From: Muriicola soli
GTDB lineage: Bacteria; Bacteroidota; Bacteroidia; Flavobacteriales; Flavobacteriaceae
DNA: 64,000 nt
NCBI RefSeq assembly: GCF_004139715.1
Contig: NZ_CP035544.1
Coordinates: 2,170,001-2,234,000, forward strand
Direction of reading: 5' to 3'
The translations under genes were made by a program, and so were the position numbers. Each line of letters opens with the position of its first letter. Within the stretch, counting starts at the first letter, position 1. The notes under the pieces were generated by a model that was not told the DNA's origin, did not search any database, and worked only from the letters and a program-made list of their open reading frames with translations. Shown here one piece after another: positions 35,066 to 45,171 of the stretch.

Positions 35066-35980
35066 TTATTCCCTGATCAAGGGGAGCGTACTACAGCGTA
35101 AAAGCCCTTCCTGTTTCCCTATTTCAGCATAAGGAATCTCCTCTACGGTAAAGCCCTGTTCCCGCAACCAATTGTTGAGTCGCGTAAAAGATCGCTCAGA
35201 AACGATCACCTCAGGAGAAATCGAAAATACATTGCTGAACATCTGGTACATTTCATCACTGGTAATTTCAAATACATTTTCCTTCCCAAAATAATTCAGC
35301 AACCATTCGTATTCTTCTTCCAGCAGAAAACCATTTTTGTGAAGTATGGCCTTGTCTCTGCCAATAGGCTGAAAGCAACAATCGAGATGTAACGCATTTT
35401 GCCTGGGATCTGTATTGGATTTCCTCAGGTCGAAAGACTTAACTTTCTTATGCGGAAAAGCCTTCTCTAAATAATTGACAGCTATCGTATTGGTTCTTGC
35501 AGTAATGTAACTTGAATAGTCTTCCCCTCTGTAAGTGCCTACAAAAATGTAATCCTTCCATGGCATCACATCTCCCCCTTCAATATGAACGGATTCAGGC
35601 GGAACTAGTATTTTATCTGGGTCAATGACATCGAGTACATGGATTATCGCTTCAAATTCCTTCTCCCTTTCGGGAAGTATATTTGCTTTGATGAGCTTAT
35701 CCTCTATGACAAAGGCGATATCACGAGAAAAAATCTGATTGCAATTCTCCAGGATTTCAGGCCTGAATACCTGTACCCCGTGCTTCTTAAGGATTCGGTC
35801 GAATGCAGACATCTCATTTACCATATCCTCTTCCCTGGGATATGTTCCAGCCAGAATATGTTCCAGAGATTTAGGGTCGTAGGCTTCCTCCGGCTTTGGA
35901 ATAGCTCCGGGGCTGTCTGCGATTCCCAGAACCACTGCCTTTAAGGGGGAAGTTTCATCCCTTACGTTGAGTTGGAGCAT
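35066..35980 (-). CDS. dimethylarginine dimethylaminohydrolase-like amidinohydrolase
   Basis: 304-residue pentein-fold enzyme. It contains FSRDIAFVIED, Glu in VHIEGGDVM, His in LHLDCCFQP and a C-terminal Cys nucleophile in LRCSTLPL. Relatives are arginine deiminase, DDAH and glycine amidinotransferase; sequence alone does not choose between them. Placed between gltA and the CtlX-like gene on the same strand, only about ten bases from gltA, so part of one transcript is likely. Confidence 0.85.
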   Translation of the reverse strand: MLQLNVRDETSPLKAVVLGIADSPGAIPKPEEAYDPKSLEHILAGTYPREEDMVNEMSAFDRILKKHGVQVFRPEILENCNQIFSRDIAFVIEDKLIKANILPEREKEFEAIIHVLDVIDPDKILVPPESVHIEGGDVMPWKDYIFVGTYRGEDYSSYITARTNTIAVNYLEKAFPHKKVKSFDLRKSNTDPRQNALHLDCCFQPIGRDKAILHKNGFLLEEEYEWLLNYFGKENVFEITSDEMYQMFSNVFSISPEVIVSERSFTRLNNWLREQGFTVEEIPYAEIGKQEGLLRCSTLPLIRE

Positions 35981-35990
35981 AACGGGCTAC

Positions 35991-37274
35991 CTAGCGTTTT
36001 TTAAGCGGCACAAAAGGTCTGTCGTTCTCACCGATATAAACTTGTCTTGGCCTGCCTATAGGTTCTCCCCTCAGTCGCATTTCGCGCCATTGCGCAATCC
36101 AACCCGGCAATCTTCCCATTGCAAACATCACCGTGAACATTTCTGTAGGAATTCCCAGGGCTCTGTATATGATCCCGGAATAGAAATCGACATTGGGATA
36201 TAGCTTACGCTCCACAAAATAAGGATCTTCAAGAGCTACCTTTTCCAGGCCTTTGGCAATTGAGAGAATGGGATCTTCTATCCCCAGATCACCCAGCACT
36301 TCATCTGCAGCCCTTTTAATAATCTTGGCCCGTGGATCAAAATTTTTGTATACCCTGTGGCCAAAGCCCATTAATCTGAAAGGATCGTCTTTGTCCTTGG
36401 CTTTGTTCATATATTTTTGAGTATCCCCTCCATCTGCTTCAATGGCCTCAAGCATTTCTAATACCGCCTGATTGGCACCTCCGTGAAGCGGTCCCCACAG
36501 GGCTGAAATACCCGCCGATAAAGAAACAAATAGACCTGCATGGGAAGACCCGGTAATTCGAACTGTAGAAGTAGAGCAATTCTGTTCGTGATCGGCATGT
36601 AAAATCAGAAGTTGATCCAAAGCGTCTATCACGATCTTGTTTTTCACGTATTCTTTATTGGGACGCTTAAACATCATTTTATGAAGGTTTTCCACATACC
36701 CCAGAGAATCATCCCCATAGTCTAATGGAAGTCCTTTTTGTTTTCGCATCGTCCAGGCCACCAGAACCGGAAATTTCGCCATAATCCTGATGATGGCATG
36801 ATACATCTCTTTCTCTGAGGAAATATTTACGGAAGATGGATTAAAGGCGATCAAAGCACTTGTCAAGGAGGAAAGCACCCCCATCGGATGTGCCGATTTT
36901 GGGAAGGCATCGAGGATCTTCTTCATCTCCTCATCTACCTGAGATTCGTGCTTTATATCCTCGTGGAACTGATCTAATTCTTCTTTATTGGGCAATTCTC
37001 CGAATATGAGAAGGTAGGCTACTTCCAAAAAATCAGCTTTTTCTGCTAATTCCTCGATATTGTATCCCCGGTATCGCAATATTCCCTTTTCTCCATCCAG
37101 ATAAGTGATTGCACTTTCACAAGATCCGGTATTTTTATAACCAGGATCAAGAGTGATCATTCCGGTAGAGGAACGCAGGGTTTTGATATCAATAGCAAGT
37201 TCTTGCTCGGTACCTTCCACCACTGGAAATTCATATTTTTTTCCTTCGTATTCGAGTATTGCTTTGTCTTTCAT
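35991..37274 (-). CDS. gltA: citrate synthase
   Basis: 427 residues of the long hexameric bacterial type. It condenses oxaloacetate and acetyl-CoA as the first TCA step. The catalytic residues lie in ILHADHEQNCST (His), GFGHRVYKN (His) and the Asp region NVDFYSGII. Normal length, complete. Confidence 0.97.
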   Translation of the reverse strand: MKDKAILEYEGKKYEFPVVEGTEQELAIDIKTLRSSTGMITLDPGYKNTGSCESAITYLDGEKGILRYRGYNIEELAEKADFLEVAYLLIFGELPNKEELDQFHEDIKHESQVDEEMKKILDAFPKSAHPMGVLSSLTSALIAFNPSSVNISSEKEMYHAIIRIMAKFPVLVAWTMRKQKGLPLDYGDDSLGYVENLHKMMFKRPNKEYVKNKIVIDALDQLLILHADHEQNCSTSTVRITGSSHAGLFVSLSAGISALWGPLHGGANQAVLEMLEAIEADGGDTQKYMNKAKDKDDPFRLMGFGHRVYKNFDPRAKIIKRAADEVLGDLGIEDPILSIAKGLEKVALEDPYFVERKLYPNVDFYSGIIYRALGIPTEMFTVMFAMGRLPGWIAQWREMRLRGEPIGRPRQVYIGENDRPFVPLKKR

Positions 37275-37307
37275 GCAGGTGTATTTGTGTTAATTTTGAC
37301 GGGATGT

Positions 37308-37338
37308 TAAAGGTAAGAAAAAGGGCTCTTCTTAACAA
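37308..37338 (-). promoter_or_regulatory. candidate gltA promoter
   Basis: On the minus strand a TTG (37336-37338), 20-nt spacer and TACCTTTA (37308-37315), one mismatch from TAnnTTTG, lie about 34 bases ahead of the gltA start. Confidence 0.35.
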
Positions 37339-37409
37339 TTTCCGACAGCGCTTTATGAAAACATTAAATGTAATCTACCATTAAATTACACCGGATGGTC
37401 CTGGAATCT

Positions 37410-38951
37410 CTAATTCTGTAAGCTGTAGAGTTTTTCGTAGTATTCGTCCACAGATTTCTTCCAGGTAAAGCGCATTTTTTTTGCGTTCAATTTTATAGTT
37501 TTCCACAATTCCGGTTTGTTCTGATAGACGTCCAGGGCCTGGTCAAAACAACCCAGCATATTCGAGATCTTTTCATCATAGTTGTCTCCGTCAAATGAAA
37601 AGCCGGTTTTCAAATGGGACACAGTATCTTTTAATCCGCCTGTATTGTGGACCAGACAGGGATTTCCGTTTCTCATGGCCAGCATCTGACTTATGCCACA
37701 AGGTTCAAACTGACTAGGCATAAAATACAAATCTGTTTCCAGGTATATGGAATCAATTACATCTTCAGACTGTCCGTTGAAAAAAATGAAATTCTCATGC
37801 TCCCTGCTTAAATTTCGGAATAGTTCCTCGTATTCCGGGGCTCCGGTTCCCAGGACCATATAGATCCCATTTACTTTTTCGAGTTTCTTCAGAACAGCGA
37901 TCAAAGCCTCAGGCGATTGCTTAAAGAAAAAGAATTTTTGTTCTGTTAATCGGGCAACACTTGAGCAAATAAATTGTGGTCTCTTGCTGAGAAAGGGCAG
38001 TAGTTTTTCACCTGTATGGGCAAGGAAATCTGCCTTGTACTTCTTAGATTCCTCCTGTAACCACCCGAATATAGCCTTTACAGCGTTTTTAAAGAGCATA
38101 TTCCGTTCTGCCGAACGTATATTTTTGTAATTGCTCCCATTCAGGATTCCGAACAATCTTCCCTGATTGTCGGCTTCAAGCAGATCTTTTTCCAGGGATT
38201 CCCCACCGATAAAAGCAGGCGGTTTGCTGGGCAATAAAATGTCTTTCTTGTAGGAAGGTGAAACGGTATGAACCGCATCGGCCAGCCTGATCCCTATAGC
38301 CATGAGATTGATACAGTCCCGATATCGATAATCCATCAATTTCTCTGCATTATAGCTCACTTCAGGAAACCAGGTATTGACAGAAGCCTCATTGCCTTCA
38401 AAAGGGCGTATCCCCTGAATGGCGAGGTTGTGAATGCTGTAGACAAACCTGTATTTGTTTAAGGAGGTGTATCTCGGATGATATTTCCGCAAAAAGAGCA
38501 GGAGGCTGGTATGCCAATCGTGTAAATGCACAACATCCAACGGGCCAAAAGCCTCGTCATTTATTGCCGTGGCTATGGCAGTACAGAAAATGGCAAATTT
38601 ATTCGAATCTGTAAAAAACGGTTTCTCAGGATCGTTGTGATAAATTTTTCCTATTTCACCGGCTTTTATCTCCGGGTGATGCACCACATAATGGCGAATA
38701 TTCTTCAACTCCTTCTTAGGAGGCACCTCATAGAGTTCAGCAGTATAAGGCTTCCCGTTTAAACTGAAATGAAGTTCCCGCAGCAGCATGCCCTTTGTTT
38801 GCAATCTGGAATAACTTGGAACCACCACATGAACTTCATCACCACGTTCTGCAATTTGTCTGGGAACATCGCGCACTACATCCCCCATACCACCGGCTTT
38901 GCAATTGGGAATAGCATCATTTTCTGCAGCGACAAACAAGAAGTGATTCAT
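37410..38951 (-). CDS. glycogen/starch synthase-type glycosyltransferase (GT5)
   Basis: 513 residues. The N-terminal ADP-glucose-binding motif is CKAGGMGDVVRDVP, a variant of KxGGL. The conserved HLHDWHTSLL, FEPCGISQM and the C-terminal NTGGLKDTV are the GT5 core. It extends alpha-1,4-glucan from a nucleotide sugar. The glycogen branching and pyrophosphorylase genes are not in the window. Confidence 0.9.
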   Translation of the reverse strand: MNHFLFVAAENDAIPNCKAGGMGDVVRDVPRQIAERGDEVHVVVPSYSRLQTKGMLLRELHFSLNGKPYTAELYEVPPKKELKNIRHYVVHHPEIKAGEIGKIYHNDPEKPFFTDSNKFAIFCTAIATAINDEAFGPLDVVHLHDWHTSLLLFLRKYHPRYTSLNKYRFVYSIHNLAIQGIRPFEGNEASVNTWFPEVSYNAEKLMDYRYRDCINLMAIGIRLADAVHTVSPSYKKDILLPSKPPAFIGGESLEKDLLEADNQGRLFGILNGSNYKNIRSAERNMLFKNAVKAIFGWLQEESKKYKADFLAHTGEKLLPFLSKRPQFICSSVARLTEQKFFFFKQSPEALIAVLKKLEKVNGIYMVLGTGAPEYEELFRNLSREHENFIFFNGQSEDVIDSIYLETDLYFMPSQFEPCGISQMLAMRNGNPCLVHNTGGLKDTVSHLKTGFSFDGDNYDEKISNMLGCFDQALDVYQNKPELWKTIKLNAKKMRFTWKKSVDEYYEKLYSLQN

Positions 38952-38980
38952 ATTGTGTTTCTAGGTAATGAGGGAAGTTA

Positions 38981-39016
38981 AAAAAAGCCTTTCAGATAAC
39001 GAAAGGCTTTTTAAAT
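38981..39016 (-). terminator. intrinsic terminator of eno
   Basis: Hairpin AAAAGCCTTTC-AGATAAC-GAAAGGCTTTT (about 38984-39013). Read leftward it ends in a T run before the glycogen synthase gene, separating that gene from eno. Confidence 0.8.
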
Positions 39017-39029
39017 ACTTTACATAATA

Positions 39030-40322
39030 CTAATGGCCTATTTTAAAGGCATTGACGCCTGGATAATGGGCAACCTCGCCCAGTTCTTCCTCAATGCGCA
39101 ACAACTGGTTGTACTTTGCCATCCGGTCTGATCGAGAGGCAGAACCTGTTTTTATCTGTCCTGTGTTTAGTGCAACTGCCAAATCGGCTATGGTATTGTC
39201 CTCGGTTTCACCCGATCGGTGAGACATCACGCTGGTGTAGCCTGCATTTTTGGCCATATTTACAGCTGCAATTGTTTCCGTTAGGGTTCCTATCTGGTTA
39301 ACCTTGATCAGGATGGAATTGGCAATACCTTCTGAAATACCTCGTGAAAGTCTTGTCACGTTGGTCACAAAGAGATCATCACCAACCAACTGAACCTTAT
39401 CGCCTACCAGGTCCGAAAGGATCTTCCATCCGTTCCAATCGTTCTCATCCATTCCGTCCTCAATAGAAATTATTGGGTATTTGTCACAAAGGGCTGCCAG
39501 GTATTTCGCCTGTTCTTCCGAAGATCTCACAGCTCCCTTATCCCCTTCAAACTTGGTATAGTCGTATTTTCCGTTTACGTAAAACTCTGCAGCAGCGCAA
39601 TCGAGAGCCACCATAACCTCATCCCCAAAGGAATAGCCTGCATTCTTTACGGCAATGCCTATGGTGTCCAAGGCGTCCTCTGTGCCCTTGAGGGTTGGTG
39701 CAAATCCGCCTTCATCTCCTACAGCTGTACTTAATCCCCGGTCGTGCAACACCTTTTTCAAATGGTGGAATATTTCAGTTCCCATTTGAATGGCATGAGA
39801 AAACGTTTTTGCCTTTACGGGCATTACCATAAATTCCTGAAAGGCAATGGGCGCATCCGAATGCGAACCGCCGTTGATGATATTCATCATGGGAACGGGA
39901 AGCGTATTAGCACTTACTCCGCCTACATACCTGTATAAAGACATTCCCATTTCGTTAGCAGCAGCTTTGGCAACGGCAAGCGAAACACCCAGGATGGCAT
40001 TTGCTCCGAGTTTAGATTTGTTTGGAGTACCATCGAGTGCGATCATGGTCTGATCAATCAGATTCTGATCATCCACCATCATTCCCCTAATCTTATCGGC
40101 GATCTCTGTATTTACATTCTCCACAGCTTTCATTACGCCTTTCCCCATAAATGCTTTTCCACCATCCCGTAATTCCACAGCTTCGTGTTCTCCGGTAGAA
40201 GCACCTGAAGGAACGGCAGCCCGGCCCATTACTCCATTTTGTGTCACTACATCCACCTCCACTGTTGGATTACCCCTGGAGTCGAATATTTGTCGGGCGT
40301 GCACATCTAATATAATACTCAT
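39030..40322 (-). CDS. eno: enolase
   Basis: 430 residues. It interconverts 2-phosphoglycerate and phosphoenolpyruvate. [25 protein letters not shown], catalytic Glu in VGDEGGFAP and Lys in [13 protein letters not shown], and the C-terminal SHRSGETED are diagnostic. Confidence 0.97.
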   Translation of the reverse strand: MSIILDVHARQIFDSRGNPTVEVDVVTQNGVMGRAAVPSGASTGEHEAVELRDGGKAFMGKGVMKAVENVNTEIADKIRGMMVDDQNLIDQTMIALDGTPNKSKLGANAILGVSLAVAKAAANEMGMSLYRYVGGVSANTLPVPMMNIINGGSHSDAPIAFQEFMVMPVKAKTFSHAIQMGTEIFHHLKKVLHDRGLSTAVGDEGGFAPTLKGTEDALDTIGIAVKNAGYSFGDEVMVALDCAAAEFYVNGKYDYTKFEGDKGAVRSSEEQAKYLAALCDKYPIISIEDGMDENDWNGWKILSDLVGDKVQLVGDDLFVTNVTRLSRGISEGIANSILIKVNQIGTLTETIAAVNMAKNAGYTSVMSHRSGETEDNTIADLAVALNTGQIKTGSASRSDRMAKYNQLLRIEEELGEVAHYPGVNAFKIGH

Positions 40323-40358
40323 AACTTTTTGCTTTTTATAGGTTGATTACTATCATTT

Positions 40359-40366
40359 CAAAGATA
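40359..40366 (-). promoter_or_regulatory. candidate -7 element of eno
   Basis: CAAAGATA on the plus strand reads TATCTTTG on the minus, a perfect TAnnTTTG, 36 bases upstream of the eno start. A TTG lies 23 bases further, longer than usual. Confidence 0.4.
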
Positions 40367-40419
40367 CAAAAGGCCTTTGTGAATTTTTGCAATTCCCAAA
40401 GAATTGGGCTTTGCCTGAT

Positions 40420-41547
40420 CTAGACAGGAACATTGCTTCTGGAATACTCCTCAATCAATTGAAAAAACTGATCGAATAAGTAGGAAGCGTCATGCGGTCC
40501 CGGACTTGCTTCGGGATGATACTGCACGGAAAAGACATTTTTGTTTTTCATGCGTATCCCTGCCACGGTATGGTCATTGAGATGCTCGTGGGTGATTATT
40601 AATTCCGGATGCGCTTCTGTTTCCTCCCTGTTGATGGCAAATCCGTGATTCTGAGAAGTGATTTCCCCTTTCCCTGTCTCGAAATTGATTACCGGGTGAT
40701 TAATTCCCCTATGTCCGTTAAACATCTTGTAAGTAGAAACTCCGTTTGCAAGGGCGATGATCTGATGACCCAGACATATGCCGAATAAGGGTTTGTCCTG
40801 GGCAATGATCTCTTTGGCGGTCTCTATAACTTCTTTCAGAGGTTCAGGATCACCAGGGCCATTTGAAATAAAGTACCCGTCAGGATTCCAGGATTGTAGC
40901 TCCGAGAAAGGAGTATCATATGGAAAGACTTTAATATACGCGTCTCTGGCTGCGAGATTTCTGAGAATATTTTTTTTAATCCCGATGTCTAATGCAGCTA
41001 TCCTGTATTTGGCATCTTTTTCCCCGAAGAAATAAGGTTTCGTAACAGATACCTTTGATGCCAGCTCAAGGCCTTCCATACTGGGTATATTACTCAATTC
41101 GGCTTTAAGGGCATCTATTTCGTCTACTCTGGTTGAAATCACAGCGTTCATCGCTCCATGGTCGCGGATATAACTTACCAGTGCACGTGTATCTACATCG
41201 GAAATAGCAAGCAATTTGTTGGTGTTCAGAAACTCAAGGAGACTCTCGTCTGCATCCGGCCTGGAGTAATCGTAACTGAAATTCTTGCATATGAGTCCGG
41301 CAATCTTTACGGAATTCGACTCTACTTCTTCGTTATTGGCCCCGTAATTTCCAATATGGGCATTGGTCATCACCATTAACTGTCCAAAATAAGACGGATC
41401 GGTAAAAATTTCCTGGTATCCCGTCATCCCCGTGTTAAAACACACTTCACCAAAGGCTGTCCCTTCGGCATTACCTACCGATTTACCGTAAAAAATAGTT
41501 CCATCTGCCAGTAATATGAGTGCTTTTTTCTTGGTTTGATACTTCAT
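40420..41547 (-). CDS. carA: carbamoyl-phosphate synthase small subunit
   Basis: 375 residues. This glutaminase subunit feeds ammonia to CarB for arginine and pyrimidine synthesis. The N-terminal ALILLADGTIFYGKS and the class I amidotransferase triad (Cys in FGICLGHQI, His-Glu in QYHPEASPGPHD) are present. I use ATG 41547 (MKYQTKK) rather than a GTG eight codons upstream. carB is not in the window. Confidence 0.95.
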   Translation of the reverse strand: MKYQTKKKALILLADGTIFYGKSVGNAEGTAFGEVCFNTGMTGYQEIFTDPSYFGQLMVMTNAHIGNYGANNEEVESNSVKIAGLICKNFSYDYSRPDADESLLEFLNTNKLLAISDVDTRALVSYIRDHGAMNAVISTRVDEIDALKAELSNIPSMEGLELASKVSVTKPYFFGEKDAKYRIAALDIGIKKNILRNLAARDAYIKVFPYDTPFSELQSWNPDGYFISNGPGDPEPLKEVIETAKEIIAQDKPLFGICLGHQIIALANGVSTYKMFNGHRGINHPVINFETGKGEITSQNHGFAINREETEAHPELIITHEHLNDHTVAGIRMKNKNVFSVQYHPEASPGPHDASYLFDQFFQLIEEYSRSNVPV

Positions 41548-41581
41548 TAAACTGCAATTTTTTGGTTTCACAAATAAACAT

Positions 41582-41616
41582 AAAAAAAGGATAGACTTGC
41601 AGGTCTATCCTTTTCA
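41582..41616 (-). terminator. terminator of the ribosomal super-operon
   Basis: Perfect stem AAAAGGATAGAC-TTGCAG-GTCTATCCTTTT (about 41585-41614); read leftward it is followed by T's. It sits between rplQ and carA. Confidence 0.85.
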
Positions 41617-41640
41617 AATTTTAAAGACATTATGAACATC

Positions 41641-42270
41641 CTATTCTTTGGAGTCATCTGTTTTTGTTTCTTCAGCGTCCTTGGCTTTATCTTCCTTTGG
41701 AGCTTCTGCCTTAGGCTTTTCTGTTTTAGTTTCCTTTTCAGCTTTTGGCGCCTCAGCTTTTGGAGCTTCAGCTTCCACAGTTTCAGTTTCCTGAACAGCT
41801 TCAGTAGGAGCTGCGGCTGCCTCCGCTTTTTTAGAACTTCTACTCCTACGAGTCGACTTCTTTTTCTTTGGCTTTCCTGCGTTGTAGATCTCGTTAAAGT
41901 CTACCAGCTCTATCATTGCCATATCAGCATTGTCGCCCAATCGGTTACCTAATTTGATAATCCTGGTGTAACCTCCTGGCCTGTCTCCTACTTTCTCGGC
42001 GACTGTGCTGAATAATTCAGATACCGCATATTTATCTCTGAGGTTTCTGAAGACGATTCGCCTGTTGTGGGTTCCTTTCTCCAAAGACTTATTATTCTCA
42101 GCTTTGGATTTAGTGATCAGGGGCTCAATAAACTGCTTAAGGGCCTTTGCTTTGGCCACAGTGGTATTGATTCTTTTATGTTCAATCAAGGAACAGGCCA
42201 TATTGGCAAGCATAGCCGACCTATGTGCCGTTTTCCTACCCAAGTGATTGATTTTCTTACCGTGTCTCAT
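41641..42270 (-). CDS. rplQ: 50S ribosomal protein L17 with long C-terminal tail
   Basis: 209 residues. The L17 core ([17 protein letters not shown] to about residue 130) is followed by about 75 residues of Ala/Glu/Lys/Pro repeats (AEAPKAE-type units). Such tails occur in Bacteroidota, but bacterial L17 of E. coli type is only about 127 long. The tail is likely disordered and charged; its role is unknown. Last gene of the super-operon. Confidence 0.95.
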   Translation of the reverse strand: MRHGKKINHLGRKTAHRSAMLANMACSLIEHKRINTTVAKAKALKQFIEPLITKSKAENNKSLEKGTHNRRIVFRNLRDKYAVSELFSTVAEKVGDRPGGYTRIIKLGNRLGDNADMAMIELVDFNEIYNAGKPKKKKSTRRSRSSKKAEAAAAPTEAVQETETVEAEAPKAEAPKAEKETKTEKPKAEAPKEDKAKDAEETKTDDSKE

Positions 42271-42333
42271 GCTTATGTACTATGTGTTCTTTTGTTTCAG
42301 TGCACCCTTACAGGAGCCGAAACAGAACTTAAA

Positions 42334-43326
42334 TTAATCTTTATCCAATTTGTATTTTGACAAATCCATCCCGAAGTTCAAGCCCTTGTTGATAACAAGT
42401 TCTTCCAATTCTGTCAAGGATTTTTTTCCAAAGTTTCTAAATTTCATCAGGTCGTTCTTGTTGAATGATACAAGATCTCCTAATGTATCCACCTCTGCTG
42501 CTTTTAAGCAATTGAGGGCCCGAACTGACAAATCCATATCCACTAGTTTTGTCTTGAGCAATTGCCTCATGTGCAATGACTCCTCGTCGTAAGTTTCCGT
42601 CTGAGCAATCTCATCAGCCTCAAGGGTGATTCGCTCATCAGAGAACAACATAAAGTGGTGAATAAGAACCTTTGCCGCCTCAGTGAGAGCTTCTTTAGGA
42701 TGAATTGAACCATCAGTAACGATTTCAAAAACCAATTTTTCGTAATCGGTCTTTTGTTCAACCCTGAAGTTTTCGATGCTGTATTTTACATTCTTTACCG
42801 GGGTAAAGATGGAATCAACCGCGATGCTCCCAATAGGTGCACTGGATTTCTTATTTTCTTCAGCAGGTACATATCCCCTGCCTTTTTCGATGATCAACTC
42901 CATGTTGATACTCACCTTAGGATCCATATTACAGATCACCAAGTCTGGGTTTAACACCTGAAAACCTGAGATAAACTTCTGGAAGTCACCTGCAGTTAGT
43001 TGTTCTTTACCACTTACAGAAACAGAAACGGTTTCTTCATTGACATCGTCGATCTGTCTTTTGAATCGAACTTGTTTTAGGTTGAGGATAATCTCAGTAA
43101 CATCTTCAACGACACCTTCGATTACCGAAAATTCGTGTTCAACTTTGTCAATCCGTACCGAAGTAATGGCGAATCCCTCCAGGGAGGAAAGCAATACTCT
43201 TCTAAGTGCGTTCCCGACAGTTAATCCATAACCAGGTTCCAAAGGGCGGAATTCAAACTTCCCTTCGAAATCTGAGGAATCGATCATTATAACTTTATCG
43301 GGTTTCTGAAAATTAAATAATGCCAT
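42334..43326 (-). CDS. rpoA: RNA polymerase alpha subunit
   Basis: 330 residues. N-terminal assembly domain ([16 protein letters not shown]) and C-terminal helix-hairpin-helix domain for promoter UP elements and regulators ([18 protein letters not shown]). Located between rpsD and rplQ as in the alpha operon. Confidence 0.98.
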   Translation of the reverse strand: MALFNFQKPDKVIMIDSSDFEGKFEFRPLEPGYGLTVGNALRRVLLSSLEGFAITSVRIDKVEHEFSVIEGVVEDVTEIILNLKQVRFKRQIDDVNEETVSVSVSGKEQLTAGDFQKFISGFQVLNPDLVICNMDPKVSINMELIIEKGRGYVPAEENKKSSAPIGSIAVDSIFTPVKNVKYSIENFRVEQKTDYEKLVFEIVTDGSIHPKEALTEAAKVLIHHFMLFSDERITLEADEIAQTETYDEESLHMRQLLKTKLVDMDLSVRALNCLKAAEVDTLGDLVSFNKNDLMKFRNFGKKSLTELEELVINKGLNFGMDLSKYKLDKD

Positions 43327-43343
43327 AGTCGGGTATATGTGGT

Positions 43344-43949
43344 TTATTTAGAGTATAACTCAACGATTAATTGTTCTTTGATGTTCTCAGGAATCTGCAG
43401 TCGTTCCGGCACAGCTACGAAGGTTCCTTCCTTCTTTTCGCTATTCCATGTAATCCATTCGTAAACGCTGCTATTTGCAGATAGGGAATCCTCAATGGTC
43501 TGTAAAGATTTTGATTTTTCTCTTACGCCAACTACGTCACCCGGTTTAAGCGAGTAGGATGGAATATTCACAACATTTCCGTTTACGGTAATGTGTCGGT
43601 GAGAAACCAATTGTCTGGCGCCTCTCCTGGAAGTTGAAATGCCCATTCTGTAGACTACATTATCTAGCCTCGCTTCACATAATTGAAGTAAAACTTCCCC
43701 GGTTACACCTTTGCTACGGTTAGCCCTTGCAAAGAGGTTACGGAATTGTCTTTCCAGAATACCATAGGTATACTTGGCTTTCTGCTTCTCCATCAACTGG
43801 ATAGCGTATTCTGATTTCTTTCCCCGGCGTCTGTTGTTTCCGTGTTGTCCCGGCGGGTAATTTTTCTTTTCAAACGACTTGTCGTCGCCAAAAATCGCTT
43901 CTCCGAATTTCCGGGCGATCTTAGATTTTGGTCCTGTGTATCTTGCCAT
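43344..43949 (-). CDS. rpsD: 30S ribosomal protein S4
   Basis: 201 residues; [17 protein letters not shown] start and the S4 RNA-binding domain ([27 protein letters not shown]). It organises the 5' domain of 16S rRNA. The 93-base gap to rpsK is longer than most within this operon. Confidence 0.98.
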   Translation of the reverse strand: MARYTGPKSKIARKFGEAIFGDDKSFEKKNYPPGQHGNNRRRGKKSEYAIQLMEKQKAKYTYGILERQFRNLFARANRSKGVTGEVLLQLCEARLDNVVYRMGISTSRRGARQLVSHRHITVNGNVVNIPSYSLKPGDVVGVREKSKSLQTIEDSLSANSSVYEWITWNSEKKEGTFVAVPERLQIPENIKEQLIVELYSK

Positions 43950-44042
43950 CTTCTTTAAAATTAAAAGTGTGATTATGAATTAAGGCTTATCCTTCGATAA
44001 TCGTAACTACACTTTTGTGAGAAATTAATTAGGATATAATGA

Positions 44043-44435
44043 TTAAACTCTTCTTCGTTTAGGCGGTCTGCAGCCATTGTGAGGCATAGGTGTTACGTCG
44101 ATGATCTCTGTAACCTCTATTCCTGCATTGTGCAGGGAACGGATGGCAGACTCGCGGCCATTTCCCGGTCCTTTTACGTAAACCTTTACTTTCCTTAGCC
44201 CGGCCTCATGAGCTGTCTTTGCGCATTCTTCTGCAGCAATCTGTGCGGCGTAGGGAGTATTCTTTTTAGAACCTCTGAATCCCATTTTTCCTGCCGACGC
44301 CCATGAAATCACATCCCCTTTCTTATTCGTCAGGGAAATGATGATATTGTTGAAGGAAGCAGTGATATGAGCCTCGCCTGTTGATTCAACAATAACCTTA
44401 CGTTTTTTGGTTGTTTTTGTACCTGTCTTTGCCAT
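44043..44435 (-). CDS. rpsK: 30S ribosomal protein S11
   Basis: 130 residues; conserved [17 protein letters not shown] and the C-terminal [22 protein letters not shown]. It lies in the platform near the mRNA exit. Confidence 0.98.
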   Translation of the reverse strand: MAKTGTKTTKKRKVIVESTGEAHITASFNNIIISLTNKKGDVISWASAGKMGFRGSKKNTPYAAQIAAEECAKTAHEAGLRKVKVYVKGPGNGRESAIRSLHNAGIEVTEIIDVTPMPHNGCRPPKRRRV

Positions 44436-44446
44436 CTTACGCCTTA

Positions 44447-44821
44447 TTACTTAGTAGCCTTTTTCTTGTTGGCCACTGTTTTTCTTTTTCCTTTCCTTGT
44501 CCTGGAATTGTTCTTGGTTCTCTGTCCTCGTAACGGAAGACCGGATCTGTGCCTTATTCCCCGGTAACAACCGATATCCATCAACCTTTTGATATTAAGC
44601 TGATTCTCGGATCTCAATTCCCCTTCGATCTTATAAGAAGAGACCACGTCACGGATTCTCCCGATCTCGTCGTCATTCCAATCAGACACTTTGGCATCAG
44701 CACTTACTTTTGCTTTGTCCAGAATTTCCTGAGCTCTGCTCTTACCAATTCCGAAAATATAGGTAAGGGCTATAACACCTCTTTTTTGTTTTGGGATATC
44801 TACCCCTGCAATTCTTGCCAT
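44447..44821 (-). CDS. rpsM: 30S ribosomal protein S13
   Basis: 124 residues; [14 protein letters not shown] start, [15 protein letters not shown] basic tail. It contacts P-site tRNA and the subunit bridge. The start is three bases after the rpmJ stop codon. Confidence 0.98.
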   Translation of the reverse strand: MARIAGVDIPKQKRGVIALTYIFGIGKSRAQEILDKAKVSADAKVSDWNDDEIGRIRDVVSSYKIEGELRSENQLNIKRLMDIGCYRGIRHRSGLPLRGQRTKNNSRTRKGKRKTVANKKKATK

Positions 44822-44823
44822 AA

Positions 44824-44940
44824 TTACCCTTGTCTTTGTTTGAATCTGGGATTCTTCTTATTAATTACGTACAACCTGCCTTTCCTGCGAACAATTTTGC
44901 AGTCGGCACTTCTTTTCTTTATCGATGCTCTTACTTTCAT
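44824..44940 (-). CDS. rpmJ: 50S ribosomal protein L36
   Basis: 38 residues, read directly: [17 protein letters not shown] start and FKQRQG end. Only one Cys remains, so this is the zinc-free form, in contrast to the four-ligand type. Between infA and rpsM as expected. Confidence 0.93.
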   Translation of the reverse strand: MKVRASIKKRSADCKIVRRKGRLYVINKKNPRFKQRQG

Positions 44941-44952
44941 ATCTCGAGTTTC

Positions 44953-45168
44953 TTAATATCTATATGTAATTCTGGCCTTACTCAAATCGTAAGGACTCAT
45001 CTCAAGTTTCACTTTATCCCCGGGCAATAATTTAATATAATGCATGCGCATTTTTCCCGAGATATGAGCAGTAACCACGTGTCCGTTTTCAAGTTCAACT
45101 CTGAACATGGCATTGGACAAGGCCTCTATGATACTTCCATCCTGCTCTATTGCTGCTTGTTTGGCCAT
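44953..45168 (-). CDS. infA: translation initiation factor IF-1
   Basis: 71 residues; S1/OB fold with [31 protein letters not shown] and [18 protein letters not shown]. It blocks the A site in initiation. It follows secY. Confidence 0.98.
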   Translation of the reverse strand: MAKQAAIEQDGSIIEALSNAMFRVELENGHVVTAHISGKMRMHYIKLLPGDKVKLEMSPYDLSKARITYRY

Positions 45169-45171
45169 ATC

